Source of the DNA: Microbacterium sp.
GTDB taxonomy: Bacteria > Actinomycetota > Actinomycetes > Actinomycetales > Microbacteriaceae
DNA length: 10,578 nt
NCBI GenBank assembly: GCA_003248845.1
Contig: QFPD01000035.1
Coordinates: forward strand, 1-10,578
Reading direction: 5' to 3'
Part shown: positions 1 through 6,740 of the stretch, in pieces
Numbering within the stretch: position 1 is the stretch's first letter
How the letters are laid out: each line of letters starts with the position of its first letter
The notes under the pieces: generated by a model
What the model saw: only the letters and a program-made list of their open reading frames with translations
The model's database searches: none
Told to the model about the DNA's origin: nothing
Made by a program: the position numbers and the translations under genes

Positions 1-92
1 TGCGGCCGCTGCCGGAGCACGGCGCAAAGCGGGATGCCTCCGGTCAGGCGCTCGATGCCGTCATCGGCGCGGTCGGCTCGCCGATCGCCTGA
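1..92 (+). CDS. 3' end of an unidentified protein (partial)
   Basis: An open frame enters from the window edge (first whole codon at position 3) and stops at TGA 90-92, giving about 29 C-terminal residues ending in DAVIGAVGSPIA. Nearly every codon ends in G or C, as expected of a real gene in this genome, and it ends 18 bases before the stop of the convergent response regulator. I do not recognise the family from so short a tail. The reading rests on codon bias and fit to the neighbouring gene only; the other frames here cannot be excluded. Confidence 0.4.
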   Translation, partial: RPLPEHGAKRDASGQALDAVIGAVGSPIA

Positions 93-110
93 CGCCGCGC
101 AGCCGCGCGG

Positions 111-773
111 TCAGGAGAGCGTGACGAGGCGCAACTGCGTCGCGCGGATGAGGACCTGGATGCGGTCCCGCACGCCCCACTTGGCCGTGATGCGGCCGAG
201 GTGCGACTTCACGGTCGCCTCCGAGACGAACATCGCTGCGGCGATCTCGGCGTTCGACATCCCCTGGGCGAGGAGCGTGACGACCTCGAGCTCTCGGTCA
301 GTGAGCTCCTCGTCGCGGCCGAGGCTGCGCGGAGTGCCGGCATCGCCGGTCTGCACAGAAGAGATGAGCTCCTTCGCGACGCGCGGTGACAGCACATACC
401 CGCCTTCGTGAGCGAGCCGCGCGGCGTCGAGGATGCGGTCGGGCGAGGTGTCCTTCACGAGGTATCCGGATGCCCCGGCGCTCAGCATCGGCACGATGAC
501 GCGCTCCGCGGAGAAGGTCGTGAGCGCGACAACTTTGATGCCCGGGAACTCCTGCGTCAGGCGGCGCGTCGCCTCGATACCGTCCATCGTCGGCATCTGG
601 ACGTCCATCAGCACCACATCGGGCTTCACCGCCCGTACGAGCGTCACGGCATCGGCACCGTTGTCCGCTTCGCCGACGAGCTCGAACCCGTCCGCCGACT
701 CGAGGAACACCCTGAGCGCCGCACGGACCAAGGACTCGTCATCAACGATGATCACGCGAATCACATCTGCCAC
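111..773 (-). CDS. NarL/LuxR-family two-component response regulator
   Basis: A 220-residue DNA-binding response regulator, a normal length for the NarL/FixJ class. The receiver domain covers about residues 5-120: acidic pair D11/D12, phospho-acceptor D57 in the run LMDVQMP, switch residue T85 and conserved lysine K107 in YLVKD. A LuxR-type helix-turn-helix covers about 157-212 (LTDRELEVVTLLAQGMSNAE, then VSEATVKSHLGRI). The start is GTG 773, with AGGAT in the leader eight bases upstream; GTG 764 is an alternative. It is divergent from the histidine kinase that starts near 1009 and is almost certainly its partner: the kinase would phosphorylate D57, and the dimerised regulator would bind promoter DNA. 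The palindromes at 838-907 in the shared control region are natural candidate sites, although binding is inference. The regulon and the stimulus cannot be read from the sequence. Confidence 0.95.
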   Translation of the reverse strand: MADVIRVIIVDDESLVRAALRVFLESADGFELVGEADNGADAVTLVRAVKPDVVLMDVQMPTMDGIEATRRLTQEFPGIKVVALTTFSAERVIVPMLSAGASGYLVKDTSPDRILDAARLAHEGGYVLSPRVAKELISSVQTGDAGTPRSLGRDEELTDRELEVVTLLAQGMSNAEIAAAMFVSEATVKSHLGRITAKWGVRDRIQVLIRATQLRLVTLS

Positions 774-837
774 CTGGCCATCCTACGAAAAGCGATCACC
801 ACACCCGTGTCGACGAGAGGGGCCTCCCTCGGATACT

Positions 838-907
838 CGACGAAAGTCGCAAACGCTCTCACCAAACGTCTGTATTCGCGAATGCCATCTGTTTGAAGAA
901 TCGATTC
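838..907. promoter_or_regulatory. Divergent control region with clustered palindromes
   Basis: Between the response regulator and the Trp-rich peptide gene lie a CGAC-GAAA-GTCG stem-loop (838-849), a direct repeat CAAACG (850-855 and 863-868, 13 bases apart), and two perfect 10-bp palindromes: ATTCGCGAAT (874-883) and GAATCGATTC (898-907). Their centres are 24 bases apart. LuxR-type regulators usually bind inverted repeats as dimers, so this is the obvious place for autoregulation. A weak -10-like GATACT lies at 832-837, with no convincing -35. The elements are seen directly; their function is inferred. Confidence 0.4.
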
Positions 908-917
908 GAGATCTTGC

Positions 918-926
918 GGAGGTGAT
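918..926 (+). promoter_or_regulatory. Very strong ribosome binding site of the Trp-rich peptide
   Basis: GGAGGTGAT matches nine consecutive bases of the anti-Shine-Dalgarno tail of 16S rRNA (ATCACCTCC). The GGAGG core ends eight bases before ATG 931, an ideal spacing. This decides the start: ATG 925 and GTG 922 overlap or abut the site and are too close. It is the best ribosome binding site in the window, better than those of parE, the sigma factor or pepA. Confidence 0.75.
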
Positions 927-930
927 GGAA

Positions 931-972
931 ATGTGGGATTGGCTCGGACGCTGGCTTGGCATCTGGAAGTAA
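931..972 (+). CDS. 13-residue Trp-rich amphipathic peptide (putative)
   Basis: ATG 931 to TAA 970-972 encodes MWDWLGRWLGIWK, with four tryptophans in 13 residues. On a helical wheel (100 degrees per residue) W2, W4, L5, W8, L9, I11 and W12 fill one face, while D3, G6, R7, G10 and K13 fill the other, so it would be a near-ideal short amphipathic helix with net charge about +1 before N-terminal formyl or amine effects. It has no leader peptide and no Cys, so if exported it would be leaderless. It sits upstream of the histidine kinase and divergent from the response regulator. Possible roles, all inferred: a signal sensed by the kinase, a membrane-active toxin or bacteriocin-like peptide, or a small membrane regulator of the kinase. 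A leader ORF or a severed kinase N-terminus are alternatives, because its frame is that of the kinase. I do not recognise it as a named family. Confidence 0.55.
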   Translation: MWDWLGRWLGIWK

Positions 973-978
973 GACGAC

Positions 979-990
979 GCGCGAACGCGC
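979..990 (+). terminator. Small hairpin after the peptide stop codon
   Basis: GCGCGAACGCGC can fold as GCGC-GAAC-GCGC seven bases after the TAA of the peptide gene. It lacks a proper U-tract (TT follows), so it is a weak terminator candidate or RNA-end stabiliser at best. If it works, it would separate the peptide transcript from that of the kinase. Confidence 0.25.
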
Positions 991-996
991 TTGCGG

Positions 997-1002
997 GATA
1001 AT
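997..1002 (+). promoter_or_regulatory. -10 element of a possible leaderless kinase promoter
   Basis: GATAAT, one base from the TATAAT consensus, ends six bases before GTG 1009. With normal -10 to start-site spacing the RNA would begin at or next to the GTG, i.e. a leaderless message, which is common in Actinobacteria. No good -35 hexamer is visible (about 974-979 reads ACGACG). This supports GTG 1009 over TTG 991 as the kinase start. Confidence 0.45.
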
Positions 1003-1008
1003 CGCGAA

Positions 1009-2178
1009 GTGACTGATCTGCGAGCTCGCCTGCTCGGCTATCTGCGGACCCCCTTCTGGGGGTACCACCCCTTGCCGACGCGGGCGCGGAGACTGCTGAT
1101 CGCGCTCGTTGCGGTTTCGCTGCTGCTCGACTCGATTGTGCGAGCGACGAACGGCGGAACCACGAGTGTCGTATCGGCAATCGTGACGACGACGACAACT
1201 GTCGCCGTCGCCCTGTTCGTCTGGCGGCCACCGATCGCGACGACCGTTCTGACGGTCGCAGCCCTCGCAGCCGGGGTCACGAACGTCACCGACAGTCTTC
1301 TCGTCGGTGCGGTGATCATCGGACTGGCGGCCTTCACCTGCAGCGCACGTTTGACGGCGGTGTACGCGACCGCGTGGGTCGTGTGGCTCGTCGCCGTCAT
1401 TGCTCGACCCGACTCGGCATTTCAGCCGCTCGGCGCGGTCATCATGGCCTTCTTCTGTGTTGTGAGTCTGCTCATCGGACTCACGATCCGGAATCAATAC
1501 GAGAGAGCTCAATTGCTGACTACCCAACTCGAGGCGGCCGAAAGAGAGGTCGCCGAACAGCTTCGTCATGAGCGCGACCTCATCGCCGACGAGTTGCATG
1601 ACATCGTCGCGCACGAGATCACCATCGTGGCGCTGCATGCTGCGGTGCTCGAGCGCACCGACGACACGAATACCCGCACGCAGTCGCAGACGGCGATCCG
1701 CGAGGCGGCGGTCCAGGCGCTCACCGATATTCGGCGCGTTCTGGGGATGGTACGCGGCGAAGAGAACCTCGCCCCCGAACGCATCCCCTCGCCCGACGGC
1801 ATCGAGGGAACCATCGACGCCGTCACCAAGGAGCTCGCGCAGGCCGGCATCCGCGTGCGCGCGCTCATTCCCGACGACCTTCGACTTCCGAGCACCTCTC
1901 TCGTGGCGCTGACCCGCGTGATCCGCGAGAGCGCGACGAACGTACTCAAGCACGCCACCGGAGCCAGTGAAGTGCGCATCGCTCTCACGGTCGAGCGCGG
2001 CTGGGCCCACCTGGAGTTCAGCGACGACTCACCTCCCGCGCGCACAGCGGGCCTCCCCTCCTCCGGTTACGGCATCATGCGTCTGCGCGAACGCTTCCGC
2101 GTCTTCGGCGGATCGTTCTCCTCCGAGAGACGCGCCGACGGCTGGGTCGTGTCCGCCTCACTGCCCCTCGAGGCGTGA
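1009..2178 (+). CDS. Sensor histidine kinase, six-pass membrane, HisKA_3/DesK-LiaS type
   Basis: A 389-residue membrane kinase that autophosphorylates on histidine and passes phosphate to a NarL-type regulator. Six hydrophobic segments lie at about residues 29-46, 53-72, 76-92, 97-112, 115-132 and 141-160, followed by a probable coiled coil (161-190). The phospho-acceptor is H197 in ELHDIVAHE (HisKA_3 dimerisation domain). The GHKL ATPase domain shows the N box around N311 (RESATNVLKHA), a D box near residue 340 (FSDDS) and a G box at 353-355 (GYGIMRLRERF). There is no large extracellular domain, so the signal is probably a membrane state or a peptide. The start is taken as GTG 1009 behind GATAAT; TTG 991 in the same frame is possible but has no ribosome binding site. 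The membrane half has more A/T-ending codons than the neighbouring housekeeping genes. It is divergent from its likely partner at 111-773. Confidence 0.92.
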   Translation: MTDLRARLLGYLRTPFWGYHPLPTRARRLLIALVAVSLLLDSIVRATNGGTTSVVSAIVTTTTTVAVALFVWRPPIATTVLTVAALAAGVTNVTDSLLVGAVIIGLAAFTCSARLTAVYATAWVVWLVAVIARPDSAFQPLGAVIMAFFCVVSLLIGLTIRNQYERAQLLTTQLEAAEREVAEQLRHERDLIADELHDIVAHEITIVALHAAVLERTDDTNTRTQSQTAIREAAVQALTDIRRVLGMVRGEENLAPERIPSPDGIEGTIDAVTKELAQAGIRVRALIPDDLRLPSTSLVALTRVIRESATNVLKHATGASEVRIALTVERGWAHLEFSDDSPPARTAGLPSSGYGIMRLRERFRVFGGSFSSERRADGWVVSASLPLEA

Positions 2179-2240
2179 TGATCAACGATCCCACGAAGTA
2201 GACAAAAGTAGGAGTGCTTTCCATCTTTCGGCGAGCCTGC

Positions 2241-2313
2241 GATGATGCACGCCTCCGTATCATAGTGAATGCCGAAGGATCGGTCCCCAGCTGGTCCTTC
2301 AACGAGCATCATC
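2241..2313 (+). ncRNA. Candidate structured RNA in the 3' region of the kinase transcript
   Basis: An outer perfect 8-bp inverted repeat, GATGATGC (2241-2248) with GCATCATC (2306-2313), encloses an inner hairpin. In the inner hairpin 2274-2283 pairs with 2291-2300 in ten pairs, two of them G-U, around the loop TCCCCAG. The G-U pairs become mismatches on the other strand, so the fold favours a plus-strand transcript. A 25-base single-stranded arm containing CCTCC lies between the two stems. It could be a 3'-UTR element, a small RNA or a poor terminator. I see no known RNA family. The structure is seen by eye and has not been tested by covariation. Confidence 0.35.
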
Positions 2314-2394
2314 CGTGACGCTTCGTGATTTCGGGGACGACGGGAGCGATTCGCACCGTCGTCATCACGAGCGACATGTGGATGCCGCGGCGAT

Positions 2395-2430
2395 GGCCCG
2401 AAACCGATCCCCCCAGCTCGGTTTCGGGCC
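2395..2430. terminator. Perfect 13-bp hairpin, likely bidirectional terminator
   Basis: GGCCCGAAACCGA (2395-2407) and its exact reverse complement TCGGTTTCGGGCC (2418-2430) flank a 10-base loop. It sits between the convergent histidine kinase and parE genes, where a shared terminator is expected. The following T-tract is poor in both directions (CCGCGTCTTT on plus), as is common for hairpin-type terminators in high-GC Actinobacteria. Confidence 0.65.
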
Positions 2431-2442
2431 CCGCGTCTTTCT

Positions 2443-2468
2443 CGGGTCCGCGTCCCGGGTGCGCGTCC
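2443..2468 (+). repeat. Tandem repeat, two 13-bp units
   Basis: CGGGTCCGCGTCC (2443-2455) is followed directly by CGGGTGCGCGTCC (2456-2468), with one mismatch. It lies just beyond the stop codon of parE. No function is evident; chance in GC-rich DNA is possible. Confidence 0.45.
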
Positions 2469-2478
2469 GAACCGGATC

Positions 2479-4548
<2,070 letters not shown>

Positions 4549-4621
4549 AATCTCCAAGCGTATGCCCGCCCGTCGACACCCCCGCGACGACACACGAGAC
4601 CGTCACGTGCTCGACATATTC

Positions 4622-4675
4622 CCGGTCATCGGCGAGGTACGCGCACAGCGAAATGTGACCGGATCGCGGCATTTC
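4622..4675. promoter_or_regulatory. Overlapping inverted repeats upstream of the DUF7455-like gene
   Basis: CCGGTCA (4622-4628) is matched by TGACCGG (4656-4662). GAAATG (4650-4655) is matched by CATTTC (4670-4675). Both lie in the 193-bp divergent space between parE and the small zinc-ribbon gene, so one may be an operator and the other a leader hairpin. A weak promoter-like pair, TTCCGC then TATGTG with 16 bases between, begins at 4673. The repeats are seen directly; their role is inferred. Confidence 0.3.
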
Positions 4676-4741
4676 CGCAACATCCGCGTGGTTGTATGTG
4701 AGGCAATCGCATCGAGTCGCACCTATCGAGGAGGAACCGAA

Positions 4742-4960
4742 ATGAGCATGTCGACCACCGCAGAGCCCGCCGTCCTCGAGTACCGCCTCACTGCGACGGA
4801 CCGGTGCGACTCCTGTGGCGCCCAGGCATACATCGCCGCCGAGGTGAACGGAAGCGAGCTGCTGTTCTGCGCGCACCACGGCCGCAAGTACGAGGAGAAG
4901 CTGCGCGCCGTGGCGACGACCTGGCACGACGAGACCGCCCGTCTCGCCGAGGCCCGCTGA
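4742..4960 (+). CDS. DUF7455-like small zinc-ribbon protein
   Basis: A 72-residue protein with C22-x2-C25 (CDSCGAQAY) and C43-x2-H46 (FCAHH), a spacing that suits binding one zinc ion. This matches the short actinobacterial proteins of the DUF7455 type, which usually read TAADRCDxCGAQA...LLFCAHH and lie near parE or the primary sigma factor gene. Their function is unknown. The start is clear: GAGGAGG at 4728-4734, seven bases before ATG 4742. A second in-frame ATG lies two codons later. It is divergent from parE and 54 bases upstream of the ATP-grasp gene, which has its own promoter-like TAGACT. The C-terminus (about residues 50-70) is charged and probably helical. No membrane segment or signal peptide is present, so it is probably cytoplasmic. 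Confidence 0.85.
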   Translation: MSMSTTAEPAVLEYRLTATDRCDSCGAQAYIAAEVNGSELLFCAHHGRKYEEKLRAVATTWHDETARLAEAR

Positions 4961-4971
4961 GCGCACCCCCG

Positions 4972-4977
4972 TAGACT
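4972..4977 (+). promoter_or_regulatory. -10-like TAGACT upstream of the ATP-grasp gene
   Basis: TAGACT follows the stop of the preceding gene and would place a start site near 4984, leaving a leader of about 30 bases with GGAGG at 5003-5007. There is no recognisable -35. It fits the TANNNT pattern of the main sigma factor. Confidence 0.4.
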
Positions 4978-5014
4978 GGACGGCATCCCTTTTCGTCGTC
5001 CCGGAGGACTCTCC

Positions 5015-6040
5015 ATGGCTTCGCGCGGCCTGTCGCCCCTGCATCGCATCCAGGTCCTCCTCGAACGCGCCCGCGGGTTCGACTCTGCGTCGGTGACCGC
5101 GCGCGCCCGCGAGACCGCCCGTGTCCACGGCAAGAACTATCCCCTGGTCCTCGCCGACATGCTCTGGTCGGCGGCGCGCCACCGCGTCGGCTTCAACGAC
5201 TACATCGAGTTCGACTTCGCGATCCTGACCCGCGCAGAGCGCGCGACCTGGGTGACGAGCCCGCTCGCGCTCGAGCTCTCGAACCGCTACGACGATCCCG
5301 CCCACGTGCACCGCTTCCAGGACAAGATCGCGTTCAACAAGGACTTCGACCGTTTCCTGCGGCGTGAGTGGCTCGCGCTCGACAGCGCGAATGCCGCTGA
5401 CTTGGAGGCATTCGCCCAGCGGCATCCCGTGTTCATCGCGAAGGTGCCCGTCAGCAAGTCCGGGGCCGGCGTCCGGCGCTACCATGCCTCCGACGTGGAG
5501 AACTGGGAGACGTTCCACGCCGCGCTCGTCGAGAAGGGCGAGGTCCTCATCGAGGAGCAGATCGTGCAGCACGCCGACCTCGAGGCCATCGCCCCCGGGA
5601 CGGCCAACACGACCCGCGTCACGACCTTCGTCACCGATGATGGCGACGTCGCGATCATCAACATGGCGCAGAAGTTCGGGCGCGGGCAGGTGAGCGACCA
5701 GGCATCCTTCGGCGGCTTCTACACGGCACTGCACGAAGACGGCCGCGCGATGGGGATGGGCTACAACACGTCAGGGGCGCTCTTCGAAACGCACCCCGAG
5801 ACCGGCTATCGCATTTCCGACTTCCAGCTGCCGATGATGACGGAGGTCGTCGACCTGATCACCCAGGTCGCGCTCGTGATCCCCGAAGTGCGCTACGTCG
5901 GGTGGGACGTCGTCGTGACGGCCGACGGACCCGTTCTCGTCGAGGGTAACTGGGGCGCGGGCGTCTTCGAGAACAAGCCGACCGCAACCGGCATCCGCCA
6001 CGGACACCTGCCCCGCTACCGCGCCGCGATGGGGTTCTGA
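5015..6040 (+). CDS. Sugar-transfer-associated ATP-grasp protein
   Basis: A 341-residue ATP-grasp enzyme resembling the sugar-transfer-associated group (ATPgrasp_ST, PF14397). Family members probably ligate a carboxylate to an amine or similar acceptor using ATP; the substrate is unknown here. Visible landmarks: K104 (FQDKIAFN), K143 followed by the glycine loop SKSGAG (147-152), the hinge acids E180/E181 in EVLIEEQI, PGTANTTRVTTF (194-205), and the metal/ATP site D298 (VGWDVVV), E310 and N312 (LVEGNWG). ATP-grasp folds use such acidic and Asn ligands for Mg-ATP. It starts at ATG 5015 with GGAGG seven bases upstream. It has no signal peptide. Family members are often found near capsule or polysaccharide genes, but none is visible here, so the pathway cannot be assigned. 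Its stop lies one base from the stop of the convergent CofE-like gene. Confidence 0.82.
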   Translation: MASRGLSPLHRIQVLLERARGFDSASVTARARETARVHGKNYPLVLADMLWSAARHRVGFNDYIEFDFAILTRAERATWVTSPLALELSNRYDDPAHVHRFQDKIAFNKDFDRFLRREWLALDSANAADLEAFAQRHPVFIAKVPVSKSGAGVRRYHASDVENWETFHAALVEKGEVLIEEQIVQHADLEAIAPGTANTTRVTTFVTDDGDVAIINMAQKFGRGQVSDQASFGGFYTALHEDGRAMGMGYNTSGALFETHPETGYRISDFQLPMMTEVVDLITQVALVIPEVRYVGWDVVVTADGPVLVEGNWGAGVFENKPTATGIRHGHLPRYRAAMGF

Positions 6041-6041
6041 C

Positions 6042-6740
6042 TCAGCCCTTGCGGATGACGCCCATCGGCGTCGACTGCGTGCCCTGGCCCAGCGGGTTGT
6101 CGGCGAGGATGCGCACGAGACGCTGCTCCCCTGCCTTGTCCAGTGTCGAGCCGAGGATGTTGCCGCCGATGTCGTTGATGTCGACGACGGCGACCTCAGC
6201 GACGTCGCCGAGCAGATGCTTGATCCGCATCGAAACCGCGTCGGGCTCGATCGGGCCGAGGACCACCGCGTTGTCGTACGGCGGGATCGTGCCGTCGGTC
6301 GGGCCGTCGATCGCGCGCGCCCTGTCCCCCGCGATGCGGTAGAAGTCGCCACGGCGGCCGAAGAGCTTGGTCACGGCGCTGACAGCGGCCGCGAAGAGGA
6401 TGCGGGGCGTACCGCACTCGCGCAGCGCCATCTCCATCGTCTCGGGCATGCCGAGGCCGATGCCGTACGACGTCTTGGTGACGTACCTCGACAGGAACCG
6501 GGCGAGACTCCGCGGCTGGATCTCGTCGAGCGCGTAGGAACGTCCTTGCGTGATCGCCACGATCTTCTCCGTGACGAACAGGATGTCCCCCGGCTCGACA
6601 ACTCCCTGCGCGTACTCCGACACCACGGCATCCAGATCGTCGCCGGGCATGACCACCCGGGTGCGGATCGGGATGCGCTTGAACGTGCCCGCGTCGATCG
6701 TGACCGACAGCGCCTTGCCATCGTTGGGCGTGTCGGTCAT
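6042..6740 (-). CDS. CofE-like F420-0:gamma-glutamyl ligase family protein
   Basis: A 232-residue member of the coenzyme F420-0:L-glutamate ligase (CofE/FbiB N-terminal) family. Evidence is the opening strand and loop [20 protein letters not shown] (about 51-70), close to the GDVLVVTxKIVSKAEGR signature, plus late acidic and glycine segments ([17 protein letters not shown], near 190-205). True CofE adds glutamates to F420-0 with GTP. No other F420 gene is visible, so the substrate here may differ; an F420 role should not be assumed. ATG 6740 overlaps the TGA of the sigma-factor gene as ATGA (6737-6740), so the two are probably co-transcribed and translationally coupled. It is one base from the convergent ATP-grasp gene, and a hairpin GACGCC-CATC-GGCGTC (6057-6072) inside its 3' end may help end either transcript. 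No signal peptide is apparent. Confidence 0.75.
   Translation of the reverse strand: MTDTPNDGKALSVTIDAGTFKRIPIRTRVVMPGDDLDAVVSEYAQGVVEPGDILFVTEKIVAITQGRSYALDEIQPRSLARFLSRYVTKTSYGIGLGMPETMEMALRECGTPRILFAAAVSAVTKLFGRRGDFYRIAGDRARAIDGPTDGTIPPYDNAVVLGPIEPDAVSMRIKHLLGDVAEVAVVDINDIGGNILGSTLDKAGEQRLVRILADNPLGQGTQSTPMGVIRKG

Larger units (their letters stand above)
2179..2478. other. 300-bp gene-free stretch between convergent genes
   Basis: No open frame here has a credible ribosome binding site. The first part (about 2180-2315) is poorer in G/C than the rest of the window and holds a two-tier fold (2241-2313). The second part holds a perfect 13-bp hairpin (2395-2430) and a 13-bp tandem repeat (2443-2468). 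GGATGCC occurs at 2380-2386. A TATCAT at 2258-2263 resembles a -10 but has no -35. Confidence 0.6.

Noticed and set aside
931..1008. Trp attenuator reading: four Trp codons in a leader ORF, as in trp operon leaders
   Set aside because: The next gene is a histidine kinase, not a Trp biosynthesis or transport gene. The 36-base space holds only a small hairpin, with no competing antiterminator. Kept only as a remote alternative.
859..2010. A long minus-strand frame opposite the histidine kinase
   Set aside because: The kinase on the plus strand has all catalytic boxes; the antisense product is low complexity.
2178..2330. Tiny frames after the kinase stop (MINDPTK; MPKDRSPAGPSTS... from 2268) and a minus-strand frame from 2312
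   Set aside because: None has a ribosome binding site or codon bias. The 2268 frame follows a TATCAT by four bases, but there is no -35, and the stretch is better explained by RNA folding.
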